Counted from the first letter of the stretch, positions 6,700-14,416 are shown. The stretch: DNA of 23,083 nucleotides from JABMRF01 sp964434235 (GCA_964434235.1 CAYSUN010000014.1:1-23083), one strand, 5' to 3'. Notes: a model not told the origin generated them from the letters alone. A program made the numbers and translations.

Positions 6700-8676
6700 A
6701 TGAATATTACGGAATTGGCTAGAAAACTTAGAGTAAATGCAACTGAACTTAGAGAAAAATTACCTGAGCTTGGTTTTGATATTGGTCAAAAAGCAATTAA
6801 AATTGATGATAAGCTAGCTTCAAGAATAATTCGTTCATGGAGAGAATTTCAAGATCGAGAAAAACAAAAGATGGCTTATGAAAAAATTACTAAAAAAGAT
6901 GAAACTGGTAAAGTAATTTTAGATAAAAAGGTAGAAATTCCAAGCATTTTAACGGTTAGAGATTTTTCAGATTTATTGAATTTACCTGTAAATATTGTGA
7001 TATCTGAACTAATGAAAAATGGTGTAATGGCAACATTGAATCAACGAATTGATTTTGAAACAGCAGCTATTGTTTCTGCTGAACTTGGTTATGAAGCAAC
7101 AGAAATTGATATGAATGAAAAGTTTGAACTAGATAAAGCTAAAAAAATTGTTGATAAATTAACAGCTGAAAAGGATGAAGACTTACAATATCGTGCACCA
7201 ATTGTTGTTGTTATGGGGCACGTTGATCATGGTAAAACAAAACTTTTAGATGCTATTCGAAAAACTGATGTAGTTGCTGGTGAAGCTGGTGGAATTACTC
7301 AGCACATTGGTGCATATCAAGTTACCAAGAAAGGACAAAAAATTACTTTTATTGATACACCGGGACATGAAGCTTTTACAGCTATGCGTTCACGTGGAGC
7401 AAAAGTTGCTGATATTGCTATTTTAGTGGTGGCTGCCTCTGAAGGGGTTAAACCTCAAACAGTGGAAGCTTTGAAAATTGCTCAAGAAGCGAAAATTCCT
7501 ATTTTAGTAGCTATAAATAAAATTGATTTGCCTGATGCTAACCCTGAAAAAGTAAAACAAGAATTAGCAAATTATAATTTATTAGCTGAAGAGTGGGGCG
7601 GGCAAACTGTGTTTGTACCAATTTCAGCCAAATTCAATAAAAATATTGATGAACTTTTGGAAAATTTAGTTTTATTAACTGAAATGAATAAAGAAACTTT
7701 GCGAGCTAATCCAAAGGGTGAATTTGTAGGAAGTGTAATTGAATCTCATGTGGATTCTGGTTCTGGACCAGTTGCTACAATTTTGGTGCGTAATGGAACT
7801 TTGCATATTGGTGACTTTTTGGTAATTAATAATGTTAATTATGGTAAGGTCAAAGTCATGCGCAATCATAAGGGTGATGAAATTAAAAATGCTGGTCCTG
7901 CTGTGCCAGTAGAAATTTTAGGACTTAAATTAGCACCAAAGGTAGGAGACGTTTTAGAAGTAATTGATAATCCGAAAAATGCTTCAAAAGCTAAAAATTA
8001 TAGAATGCAAAAAGATGAAACTTTTATTAAAACGACTAATAATGAAGTTGAAAACGAAAAAGTTGTTAAGTTGAATGTTATATTGCGTTCGGATGTGCTT
8101 GGCTCACAAGAAGCAATTATTGAATCATTAAAGAAAATTGAAGATGAAGATATAAAAATTAAATTTGTTAGCACTGGTCTTGGTAATGTAACTGAAAGTG
8201 ACGTGCTTAGTGCTGAAGCAACTGGATCGGTCGTGCTAGGTTTTAATGTAGTGCCATCACCAGCAGCTGAAGATTTAGCTAAAGAAAAAAATGTTCAAAT
8301 AATGAGATATAAAATAATTTATGAATTAATTGACGAAGTTAAAAGAAGATTGAAAGAGTTAATAAAACCAATGGTTGTTCGTAAGGATGTTGGTAAAATG
8401 AAGGTTTTGGCGATTTTTAAAAAAGGTGAAAATTCACAAGTAGTTGGTGGAAAAGTTATAGATGGGATAATTGAACCAGGAGCTCAAGTAGCTGTTCTTC
8501 GTAATAATGAATTTATTACTTCTGGAAAAATCACCCAATTGCAAGTTGGAAAGCAGGAAGTAAGAGATTGTGTTAAGGGACAAGAGTGCGGAATTAATTA
8601 TATTGGGCAACCTTTGATTGAAGAAAATGATATTTTGGATGTTTATGTTGAAGAAGAAGTTTATAAAAAGATTTAA
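6700..8676 (+). CDS. infB: Translation initiation factor IF-2
   Basis: Translational GTPase that brings initiator tRNA to the 30S subunit and promotes subunit joining. In order: an IF2-N-like helical module (about 1-50), a second one near 80-135, and the G domain. G1 is GHVDHGKT (173-180), G3 DTPGH (219-223), G4 NKID (273-276) and G5 SAK (309-311). Domains II-IV then run to a C-terminal beta-barrel ending GQPLIEENDILDVYVEEEVY. At 658 residues it lacks the long N-terminal extension of the E. coli protein. The start at ATG 6700 has no SD but is preceded by a long leader. It is not flanked by nusA or rbfA, unlike the classical operon; its neighbours are unrelated. Confidence 0.97.
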   Translation: MNITELARKLRVNATELREKLPELGFDIGQKAIKIDDKLASRIIRSWREFQDREKQKMAYEKITKKDETGKVILDKKVEIPSILTVRDFSDLLNLPVNIVISELMKNGVMATLNQRIDFETAAIVSAELGYEATEIDMNEKFELDKAKKIVDKLTAEKDEDLQYRAPIVVVMGHVDHGKTKLLDAIRKTDVVAGEAGGITQHIGAYQVTKKGQKITFIDTPGHEAFTAMRSRGAKVADIAILVVAASEGVKPQTVEALKIAQEAKIPILVAINKIDLPDANPEKVKQELANYNLLAEEWGGQTVFVPISAKFNKNIDELLENLVLLTEMNKETLRANPKGEFVGSVIESHVDSGSGPVATILVRNGTLHIGDFLVINNVNYGKVKVMRNHKGDEIKNAGPAVPVEILGLKLAPKVGDVLEVIDNPKNASKAKNYRMQKDETFIKTTNNEVENEKVVKLNVILRSDVLGSQEAIIESLKKIEDEDIKIKFVSTGLGNVTESDVLSAEATGSVVLGFNVVPSPAAEDLAKEKNVQIMRYKIIYELIDEVKRRLKELIKPMVVRKDVGKMKVLAIFKKGENSQVVGGKVIDGIIEPGAQVAVLRNNEFITSGKITQLQVGKQEVRDCVKGQECGINYIGQPLIEENDILDVYVEEEVYKKI

Positions 8677-8692
8677 GTTTCAAATAGAATAT

Positions 8693-8779
8693 AAAAACTC
8701 CATATCTTGGATTCTGAAATTTACCTCTGAATATTTTAGTGGGTACACAAATTCAGAGTAATGAGATGTGGAGTTTTTT
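8693..8779 (+). terminator. Terminator-like long stem with an internal hairpin after infB
   Basis: AAAAACTCCATATCT (8693-8707) pairs with AGATGTGGAGTTTTT (8764-8778) over 15 positions with one G-T pair, ending in a T-run. An inner 8-bp stem (CTCTGAAT 8725-8732, ATTCAGAG 8751-8758) sits in the loop. The enclosed span, over 50 bases, is far longer than a normal terminator loop, so it may be a structured 3' RNA as well as a terminator. Confidence 0.7.
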
Positions 8780-8783
8780 GGTA

Positions 8784-8812
8784 TTGACAATTATTTGTAA
8801 AAGTAGTATATT
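8784..8812 (+). promoter_or_regulatory. Promoter of the degenerate GGDEF gene
   Basis: -35 TTGACA (8784-8789), 17-base spacer, -10 TATATT (8807-8812). The leader is about 88 bases long. Confidence 0.85.
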
Positions 8813-8906
8813 AATGTGTTAGAAGTTCTTTACAAGGTTATTCAAATGAGTTGTTGTTGGAAGAATATTCATTAACAGAAGTTAGTTTTTGACCAAGGAG
8901 AAGCAG

Positions 8907-9673
8907 ATGAGTGCAAAAGACGGTAATGGCAAGATGGATACTATTCGAATTATGACTAGTGATTTGCATCAACACACACAGGGTTTGTTACTTGAAGCTA
9001 GCAAAGAGCTGATGAAAACAGAAAAGCAACTGGCTCAAGCTTTGGAAGAGAATCAAACACTCCGCCAACAGATCAATCGATTACAGCCTGACCCTATTAC
9101 TGGGTTGATGAGTTTATTGGTTTTTGAAGATTTGGTAGGTCGATTTGTTGCTAAATTTCAGCGCGACAATCACGCAATAGCGACTGAAGATTGTGACGTT
9201 ACTGTACAATGTAAAACTACAGAAGTTTATCGTCCGTTTTGTTTGCTTGCTATTGAAGTGGATCGTTATTCACTTATCACTGATCAGTTTGGAAAAAAAT
9301 TCAGTCAATTTGTTCTTAAGCATTTTGCGGAAAGTATTTCCAAAAAATCCGCGCCTTTGATTTTGCTTGCCGTTATTCAGAAAGTGTTTTTTATGTTCTT
9401 TTGCCTGAGACTGAAGTTAAGGGAGCAGTTGTTGTTGCGAGAGCCATTGCTAGTAGAGTCTCTTCATTGAGTTTTCATATTGATCAGGGACGGGAAAAGG
9501 TAAAGATCACCTCAACGGCTGGAATTGTTGATTTACGTCCTGGTATGGATTCAGCCACTATGATGAAGAAGGCTGTTTGTGCTAAGGATTACTGTAAGGA
9601 ATCTGGAGGCAATGGCACAGCCATTTATACTCAAGCCAATGAGTATAAGGTATTTGAACAATTTGTAAAATAA
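8907..9673 (+). pseudogene. Degenerate GGDEF-domain protein with a frameshift
   Basis: The start is ATG 8907, 6 bases after AAGGAG. A coiled-coil N-terminus (about residues 20-55) leads to the GGDEF-domain entry DPITGLMSLLVFEDL. Next comes IEVDRYSLITDQFGKKFSQFVL, matching the D-FK-iND--G---GD-vL block. At 9342-9347 there are six A; one more A would restore the frame into SKKIRAFDFACRYSESVFYV and then the second frame, which ends EQFVK at 9673. The signature GGDEF is replaced by SESVF, and the INDxxGH and GD positions are also lost. Even if the frame were intact, it could not make cyclic di-GMP in the normal way. Options are a homopolymer sequencing error in a real sensor or scaffold protein, slippage on AAAAAA, or a pseudogene. 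Intact promoter, ribosome site and terminator favour a live gene. Confidence 0.7.
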
Positions 9674-9685
9674 GTAAAAATTGCT

Positions 9686-9719
9686 ACACCCGTTCTGAAA
9701 TTAGAACGGGTGTTTTTTT
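9686..9719 (+). terminator. Intrinsic terminator after the GGDEF-like gene
   Basis: ACACCCGTTCT and AGAACGGGTGT form an 11-bp perfect stem around GAAATT, followed by seven T. Confidence 0.95.
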
Positions 9720-9727
9720 GTAAAAAT

Positions 9728-9755
9728 TTGACAAGAAAAAATAAATGGTTATAAT
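9728..9755 (+). promoter_or_regulatory. Promoter of the ribbon-helix-helix unit
   Basis: -35 TTGACA (9728-9733), 16-base spacer, -10 TATAAT (9750-9755): both hexamers are perfect. The tandem operator begins inside the -10 box. Confidence 0.85.
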
Positions 9756-9774
9756 TGTAATACAATGTAATACA
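9754..9774. promoter_or_regulatory. Tandem palindromic operator, 10-bp spacing
   Basis: The palindrome TGTAATACA occurs twice, at 9756-9764 and 9766-9774, in exact 10-base register; the first copy extends to ATTGTAATACAAT (9754-9766). Ribbon-helix-helix repressors bind such short, helically phased palindromes cooperatively. The sites cover the transcription start of the unit encoding the RHH protein at 9919, so autorepression is the simple reading. Confidence 0.7.
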
Positions 9775-9895
9775 CTTCCGCTATGCGGAGGAATACTAAA
9801 GAGCAAGGGGTAAAGAGCAAAGAATTACTCAAAAAATGATTTCTTGTCCGATGAGCCATAGGCTATACGGACTCCGTACTTTACGTCGGAGTTTT
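9775..9895 (+). ncRNA. Structured leader or small RNA upstream of the RHH gene
   Basis: Three hairpins lie between promoter and ORF. CTTCCGC/GCGGAGG is at 9775-9791. A nested one at 9846-9872 has GTCCG/CGGAC outside and AGCC/GGCT inside. ACTCCG/CGGAGT at 9871-9892 is followed by TTTC. The last two share AC at 9871-9872, so they compete, as in an attenuator. The third resembles a weak terminator, so a roughly 130-base RNA or a leader with conditional read-through into the RHH gene is possible. No known riboswitch was recognised. Confidence 0.4.
9798..9824 (+). repeat. 27-base dispersed repeat, intergenic copy
   Basis: This copy matches 15618-15644 inside leuS at 26 of 27 positions (G at 9810, T in leuS). 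Internally it contains AAAGAGCAA twice, 14 bases apart. Confidence 0.75.
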
Positions 9896-9918
9896 CTTGA
9901 TTTCTTGTTTTCTTATTT

Positions 9919-10059
9919 ATGAGATGTATAGTAACTTTATCTTTGCCAGAAGAAATGTGTAAAGAGGTTGAAAGACAAATGAAAAAGCATAAATTCGAGT
10001 CAAAAAGTGAATTTATTCGTCATGTTTTGCGTTTTTGGTTAGAAAATAAAAATAAGTAA
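9919..10059 (+). CDS. Ribbon-helix-helix (CopG/Arc-type) regulator, 46 aa
   Basis: This very small protein reads MRCIVTLSLPEEMCKEVERQ and then has KHKFESKSEFIRHVLRFWL. That is the classic RHH layout: a short strand (IVTLSLP, residues 4-10), helix A (EEMCKEVERQMKKH) and helix B (KSEFIRHVLRFWLEN), with the usual S-E-F-I-R turn. Two chains intertwine to bind DNA through the paired strands. There is no SD. The gene lies about 150 bases downstream of a promoter carrying two phased copies of a 9-base palindrome, its likely own operator. No toxin gene follows; the next gene is thioredoxin, 97 bases on, so it may be a solitary regulator. Confidence 0.85.
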   Translation: MRCIVTLSLPEEMCKEVERQMKKHKFESKSEFIRHVLRFWLENKNK

Positions 10060-10156
10060 TAATAATTTTAAGTTTATATAATAAATAAAATAAGCGACTG
10101 ATTTAATGGCATTTTAATAAATTATTTTTATGTCAAATTAATCAGCAATAAAAAGT

Positions 10157-10468
10157 ATGGAATTAAATGACAACAATTTCGAACAAGAGGTTCTTAATTA
10201 TCAAGATGGCCCAGTTTTGGTGGACTTTTATGCACCATGGTGTGGTCCTTGTCAAACAATGGGTCCAATTCTTGAAGACTTAGCCAAAGAATTAGCTGGC
10301 GGAAAAGCCAAAATTTTTAAATTAAATGTTGATGAAAATAATGTGATTGCTGGTAAATATGGCGTGATGAGTATTCCAACTTTAATTTTATTTGAAAAAG
10401 GTCAAATCAAAGAAACAATGGTTGGCTTACAAAATAGAGAAATATTAAAACAAAAATTACAAGGTTAA
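10157..10468 (+). CDS. trxA: Thioredoxin
   Basis: This 103-residue cytoplasmic dithiol-disulfide oxidoreductase keeps target proteins reduced. The active site is WCGPC (Cys29, Cys32), the cis-proline is in SIPT (Pro74), and the strand VLVDFYAPWCGPC is typical. Length matches the family. There is no SD before the ATG. The gene lies 56 bases upstream of a thioredoxin reductase-like gene in the same direction, so the two probably form a working pair and perhaps one operon. AATCAG and CTGATT in the upstream gap can pair, but no strong promoter was found there. Confidence 0.97.
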   Translation: MELNDNNFEQEVLNYQDGPVLVDFYAPWCGPCQTMGPILEDLAKELAGGKAKIFKLNVDENNVIAGKYGVMSIPTLILFEKGQIKETMVGLQNREILKQKLQG

Positions 10469-10524
10469 TTAAATTCTTAATAGTTTGATTTAACTTTGAA
10501 CTTAGTAAATAGAATTTAGAAATT

Positions 10525-11493
10525 ATGAAAAATTACGATGTTATAATAATTGGAGGAGCTTGTGCTGGCTTATCTTCAGCAATTTACACTTCTCGTCGAG
10601 AATTGAAAACATTAGTATTAACTAATGATATTGGCGGTCAAATTTCAACAACAACTGAAGTTGAAAATTATCCTGGATTTTTGTCTATTAAGGGCCCAGA
10701 ATTAGCAATGAAGTTTAAAGAGCAAGCAGAAAAGTCTGGAGCAGAAATTAAATTTGAAAAAGCTTTGGCAATCAGTAAGGTGGAAGATGAGTATATAATT
10801 AAAACAGCTAGTGAAGAATATCAAGCGCCTGTAGTAATCTTAGCTTTTGGTTTAAAACAACGAACACTTGGCGTACCAGGGGAAAAAGAATTAACTGGTC
10901 GAGGTGTTGCTTATTGTGCAACTTGTGATGGGCCTTTATTTAGAAATAAAAAAGTTGCAGTTGTTGGTGGTGGAAATTCTGCTTTTGATGCAACTGAATA
11001 TTTATCTGGCTTGGCAGAAAAGGTTTATCTTTTTGTTCGTCGTGATGTTTATCGAGCTGAAGATATTCTTATTGAAGCAGTAAAAGCCAAAGCTAATGTA
11101 GAAATTATGGATTTTACAGACATTGAGGAATTTGTTGGTCAAGGTAAGCTTGCCAAAGTTAGAATTGTAAACAATCAAACCTTAGTGAAAAATGAGATTG
11201 AATTGGACGGAGTATTTATTGAGATTGGTTGGCAAAGCATGGTTAATGATATTACAGGTTTAAAAGATTTAATCGATGTTGATGAACGTGAATATGTAGT
11301 TGTTGACAATCAAGCCAAAACTTCAGCTGAAGGTATTTTTGCTGCTGGTGACGTGACAAATACACCTTTTAAGCAAGCAGTTATTTCTGCTGGTGAAGGT
11401 GCAAAAGCAGCGATGAATGCAGCTGTTTATATTCAACACAAACGTGGCAAAGAAATCGGTGATCAGTTTTCTGACAGAGCAAAAAGAAAATAA
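10525..11493 (+). CDS. trxB: Thioredoxin reductase (FAD/NAD(P)H-dependent)
   Basis: This 322-residue flavoenzyme passes electrons from a pyridine nucleotide through FAD and a CATC disulfide to thioredoxin. The FAD site is IIIGGACAGLSSAIY near the N-terminus, with CAG replacing the usual GPA/GPAG. The redox motif is YCATCDGP with Cys131 and Cys134. The nucleotide site is VVGGGNSAFDA (147-156), and the C-terminal FAD motif is IFAAGDVTN. The NADPH-specificity motif reads VRRDVYRA: both Arg and the later Arg are kept, but the usual first His is Val. The start has no SD. It is paired with the thioredoxin gene upstream and convergent with the minus-strand zinc-ribbon gene. Confidence 0.95.
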   Translation: MKNYDVIIIGGACAGLSSAIYTSRRELKTLVLTNDIGGQISTTTEVENYPGFLSIKGPELAMKFKEQAEKSGAEIKFEKALAISKVEDEYIIKTASEEYQAPVVILAFGLKQRTLGVPGEKELTGRGVAYCATCDGPLFRNKKVAVVGGGNSAFDATEYLSGLAEKVYLFVRRDVYRAEDILIEAVKAKANVEIMDFTDIEEFVGQGKLAKVRIVNNQTLVKNEIELDGVFIEIGWQSMVNDITGLKDLIDVDEREYVVVDNQAKTSAEGIFAAGDVTNTPFKQAVISAGEGAKAAMNAAVYIQHKRGKEIGDQFSDRAKRK

Positions 11494-11516
11494 AAAAGCC
11501 ACTGAATTTTCAGTGA
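11494..11516 (-). terminator. Terminator for the zinc-ribbon gene
   Basis: CACTGAA (11500-11506) pairs with TTCAGTG (11509-11515). On the minus strand the stem runs into GGCTTTTTT. There is no T-run on the plus strand, so it mainly serves the minus-strand gene. Confidence 0.7.
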
Positions 11517-11527
11517 CTTGGAGTTCT

Positions 11528-12076
11528 TTAGCTGTAGCAATGGATTGAATCTGGATCTGCACCCATATAAGCACCGCAGATATTGCAATGGAGATTGCTA
11601 CCTCTGTGACCACATAACGATTGTTTACCAAGTGTGTTTTCAACACGTGAACTTGGTGATCCTGGAACAATGCCACAATGATGACATTTATAAAACAAGG
11701 GGGCAAAGATGGTTAGTTTTGTATTAAAAAGTTTCTGAAGGTCTTGTAGCGATTTTTCAAATACAAGCTTGGCTTGTTCATTATCTGGATTTTCTTCATA
11801 GCGCAAGGAAACTCTTTTGTGGAGTATCATTGAGAGTTTTTGGGGTATTGTCCCGTAAATATTTTGAACATAGATTTCATTTTCAGGTTTAATTTCATCT
11901 AAGTAGTATTTGTTATCTTGTTCAAGAATAGAGTGTTTGTGAAAAGCGTTTTGTAAAAATTCAAGAATTGTGGTGAAAATTAACCTTTTTTCACGCATTT
12001 TTTTCGCTTGTTCGTCACGAATTTGAGCATCAAGCACACTTCGTTGAATTTCTAGGTCTCTTAATCTGTCACTCAT
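11528..12076 (-). CDS. Coiled-coil protein with C-terminal zinc ribbon, unknown function
   Basis: This 182-residue protein was annotated from an internal ATG. The upstream ATG at 12088 overlaps the ribosome site (ATGGAGG), and ATG 12076 lies 7 bases after GGAGG. The N-terminus is a charged coiled coil (DRLRDLEIQRSVLDAQIRDE). The C-terminal 50 residues carry CHHC, then CGHRG and CNICG, giving enough Cys/His for one or two zinc sites. Such ribbons bind nucleic acid or protein; no family was recognised. It is transcribed alone, divergent from gdhA across 66 bases, and ends at the terminator at 11494. Confidence 0.8.
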   Translation of the reverse strand: MSDRLRDLEIQRSVLDAQIRDEQAKKMREKRLIFTTILEFLQNAFHKHSILEQDNKYYLDEIKPENEIYVQNIYGTIPQKLSMILHKRVSLRYEENPDNEQAKLVFEKSLQDLQKLFNTKLTIFAPLFYKCHHCGIVPGSPSSRVENTLGKQSLCGHRGSNLHCNICGAYMGADPDSIHCYS

Positions 12077-12142
12077 ACGCACCTCCATGTTTAAAAGGAA
12101 CTGTAAATATTATTAATTAAAAATTATCATATAAAGAAATTT

Positions 12143-13414
12143 ATGTCAACCCCATTTGAAAATGCAATTAAACAGTTGTCTACGGCAGCTGAAGTTATTG
12201 ATTTAAAACCAGAAGTTATTGAACTTTTAAAAACTCCTGACCGTATTTTGCGAGTTAAAGTGCCAGTAAAAATGGATGATGGTACTTTGAAAATTTTTGA
12301 AGGTTATCGAGTTCAATATAATAATTGGGCAGGACCATACAAAGGTGGTTTGCGATATTTTCCAACTGTTGATTTGGATGAAGTAAAAGCTTTAGCTTTT
12401 TGGATGACAATCAAAACAGCCGTTGTTGGAATCCCCATGGGTGGTGGAAAAGGTGGAGTAACGCTTAATCCAAAAGAATTAAGTTCAGGTGAGTTAGAAA
12501 GACTTACTCGTGAGTTTGGAAAACTTCTTGCTCCAAACATAGGACCAAAGATTGATGTCCCAGCGCCAGATGTTTACACAAATTCAGAAATTATGAATTG
12601 GGTAAAAGAATCTTTTATTGATTATCGAAAAAATTTAGCCAAAGAGTGCGGATGTGAATTGTCTGAACAAAATCAAAAAATGTTACAAGGTGTAATTACT
12701 GGAAAATCAGTTGAACAAGGTGGTAGTCTTGGTCGTGATCGAGCAACTGCCATGGGTGGTTTTTACATTTTACAAAAATTAGTAGAAATGAAAGAAATAA
12801 ATGAAAAACCAAGTATTGCAATTCAAGGTTTTGGTAATGCTGGTTCAGTCATGGCTGACCTTTGCGGGGCTGAAGGTTATAAAGTTGTAGCAATATCTGA
12901 TTCAAAGGGTGGTGTGTATAATTCTGAAGGATTAGACCTTGAAAAGGCCAAAGAACATAAGAAATCCACAGGGCAACTTGTAGGGTTAGAAGGATCAAAA
13001 GAGATCAGTAATGAGGAACTTTTGGAGTTGTCTGTTGATGTTCTTATTCCAGCGGCGCTAGAAAATGTTATCACCAAAGATAATGCTGAAAATATTAAAG
13101 CTCGATTCATAATAGAATTAGCAAATGGGCCAGTTACCCCAGAAGCAGATGAAATATTGGCTAAAAATGCAATAAAATCAGTACCAGATGTTTTGGCCAA
13201 TTCAGGTGGTGTTACAGTAAGTTATTTTGAATGGCAACAAAATTTAGAAGATAATTATTGGACAGAAGAAGAAGTCTTTAATAAATTAAAGGCGATTATG
13301 GTTCCTGCTTTTGAACAAATTTGGCAATTGCATAAAGATAAAAATATTAGCTTGAGAACAGCTGCTTTTGCCAAGGCGCTGGAAAGATTACAAAATCTAT
13401 GCTATACTGTATAA
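12143..13414 (+). CDS. gdhA: Glutamate dehydrogenase (Glu/Leu/Phe/Val family)
   Basis: This 423-residue oxidoreductase interconverts glutamate and 2-oxoglutarate plus ammonia. The substrate side shows KGGLRYFP (Lys67), WMTIKTA (Lys91) and PMGGGKGG with catalytic Lys103, then DVPAPDVYTN with Asp143. The nucleotide fold has GFGNAGS (229-235). An Asp at the end of the second strand (AISDS, Asp253) usually favours NAD over NADP. Length and motifs fit hexameric GDH; a leucine-type enzyme is less likely given the KGGLRYFP context. There is no SD. The 3' end overlaps the predicted promoter of the SWIB gene. In a reduced genome this may be one of few links between carbon and nitrogen metabolism (inference). 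Confidence 0.94.
   Translation: MSTPFENAIKQLSTAAEVIDLKPEVIELLKTPDRILRVKVPVKMDDGTLKIFEGYRVQYNNWAGPYKGGLRYFPTVDLDEVKALAFWMTIKTAVVGIPMGGGKGGVTLNPKELSSGELERLTREFGKLLAPNIGPKIDVPAPDVYTNSEIMNWVKESFIDYRKNLAKECGCELSEQNQKMLQGVITGKSVEQGGSLGRDRATAMGGFYILQKLVEMKEINEKPSIAIQGFGNAGSVMADLCGAEGYKVVAISDSKGGVYNSEGLDLEKAKEHKKSTGQLVGLEGSKEISNEELLELSVDVLIPAALENVITKDNAENIKARFIIELANGPVTPEADEILAKNAIKSVPDVLANSGGVTVSYFEWQQNLEDNYWTEEEVFNKLKAIMVPAFEQIWQLHKDKNISLRTAAFAKALERLQNLCYTV
13380..13408 (+). promoter_or_regulatory. Promoter of the SWIB gene inside the gdhA 3' end
   Basis: -35 TGGAAA (13380-13385), 17-base spacer, -10 TATACT (13403-13408). The leader is about 30 bases without an SD. Confidence 0.5.
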
Positions 13415-13445
13415 GAAGAAAGTAATAAATAACTTTGAAAAATTT

Positions 13446-13703
13446 ATGCCAAGAAAATTGAATCCAGCTTTGAAGAAACCGTTAAAGCTATCTGCTGAGT
13501 TAGAAGCAGTAGTTGGTAAGGGTCCTCTTCCTAGATTTGAAGTAGTAAAGAAAATTTGGGACTACATTAAGAAAAATGATTTACAAAACCCAGCAAACAG
13601 AAGAAACATTCTTGCTGATGAAAAATTAAAAGTTTTATTCGGTGGAAAAAAAGAAGTTACAATGTTCGAAATGACAAAACTTGTTTCAAAACACATGGAA
13701 TAA
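13446..13703 (+). CDS. SWIB/MDM2-domain protein
   Basis: This 85-residue protein is essentially one SWIB domain (LPRFEVVKKIWDYIKKNDLQ, then RRNILADEKLKVLF and a final MTKLVSKHM). The start ATG 13446 follows the gdhA stop by 31 bases. SWIB domains are best known from eukaryotic chromatin remodelers. Stand-alone bacterial copies occur in Chlamydiae, some other phyla and Patescibacteria, and are thought to bind DNA or topoisomerase. The N-terminus (MPRKLNPALKKPLKLS) is basic, as in other bacterial copies. No SD. It has its own likely promoter and a strong terminator, so it is a single-gene unit. Confidence 0.92.
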   Translation: MPRKLNPALKKPLKLSAELEAVVGKGPLPRFEVVKKIWDYIKKNDLQNPANRRNILADEKLKVLFGGKKEVTMFEMTKLVSKHME

Positions 13704-13715
13704 TTAGAGAGTTTA

Positions 13716-13752
13716 AAAAGACCTGAGCGATGCTTGGGTCTTTTGTTTTTTT
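13716..13752 (+). terminator. Intrinsic terminator after the SWIB gene
   Basis: AAAAGACCTGAGC (13716-13728) pairs with GCTTGGGTCTTTT (13732-13744) through 13 positions with two G-T pairs, followed by GTTTTTTT. Confidence 0.9.
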
Positions 13753-13775
13753 CAATAATATAGTAGATTAAAGAT

Positions 13776-14384
13776 ATGGACTATTCTTACGAAAATAATT
13801 TATTACAAAAAGGTTATCAATCTGTTTGTGGACTTGACGAAGCAGGCAGGGGACCCTTGGCCGGCCCTATCGTCGCCGGCGCAGTTATCCTTGATCCAAA
13901 TCAAAATGACTTTTTTGGGTTACTTAATGATTCAAAAAAATTAACTGAGAAAAAAAGAGATGAAGCTTTTGCTCAAATAATTAAAAAGTCACGTTGTTGG
14001 TCAATTGGTGTAGTTAGGCATTATGAGATTGATATACATGGTTTGGCTTATGCCAACAAAATTGCTATGAAAAGAGCGTGGCAACATTTAAAAATAAAAC
14101 CTGATTATATTTTGTGTGATTATGTAGCAAAAATAGCTTTTGAAACTTCAAGTGAGATTATTATTGGTGGAGATGCTAAAGTTATTTCAATTTCTGCAGC
14201 ATCAATTCTAGCTAAGGTTTTTCGAGATAAAATGATGACTGCTTTTGATGCATATTTTCCAGAATATGGTTTTGCTAAGCATAAAGGTTATGGAACTAAA
14301 CAACATATGCAAAGTTTAGAGCAATTTGGACCTTGTGAAATACATAGAAAAAGTTTCGCACCAGTTCGAAGTCGAATGCGTTAA
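13776..14384 (+). CDS. rnhB: Ribonuclease HII
   Basis: This 202-residue endonuclease removes ribonucleotides from DNA and RNA primers. The active-site carboxylates are Asp21 and Glu22 in GLDEAGRGPLAGP, Asp115 in ILCDY and Asp151 in KVFRD. Family segments DSKKLTEKKRDEAF, GGDAKVISISAASILAKV and HKGYGTKQH are present, so it should be active. No SD. Oddly, bases 13842-13884 (residues 23-37, the active-site glycine-rich loop) are 33 of 43 G+C with mostly C or G third positions, unlike the rest of the gene. This may reflect recombination. Confidence 0.96.
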   Translation: MDYSYENNLLQKGYQSVCGLDEAGRGPLAGPIVAGAVILDPNQNDFFGLLNDSKKLTEKKRDEAFAQIIKKSRCWSIGVVRHYEIDIHGLAYANKIAMKRAWQHLKIKPDYILCDYVAKIAFETSSEIIIGGDAKVISISAASILAKVFRDKMMTAFDAYFPEYGFAKHKGYGTKQHMQSLEQFGPCEIHRKSFAPVRSRMR

Positions 14385-14387
14385 AGC

Positions 14388-14416
14388 TTGACAACGTTAT
14401 TTGAATAATGTAATAT
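14388..14416 (+). promoter_or_regulatory. Promoter of the 14467 gene
   Basis: -35 TTGACA (14388-14393), 17-base spacer, -10 TAATAT (14411-14416). The predicted start near 14423 leaves about 44 bases of leader. Confidence 0.8.

Noticed and set aside
8846..8875. Tiny frame MSCCWKNIH in the leader of the GGDEF-like gene, possibly a Cys-rich leader peptide
   Set aside because: Only a weak AAGG precedes it, there is no attenuator hairpin after it, and nine codons arise easily by chance.
9846..9872. GATGAGCC-hairpin resembling part of a hammerhead ribozyme core
   Set aside because: The CUGAUGA core is not exact and the required GAAA after stem II is absent.
12877..13200. Minus-strand frame of 107 codons within gdhA
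   Set aside because: Ser-rich shadow of the conserved nucleotide-binding domain with no start signal.
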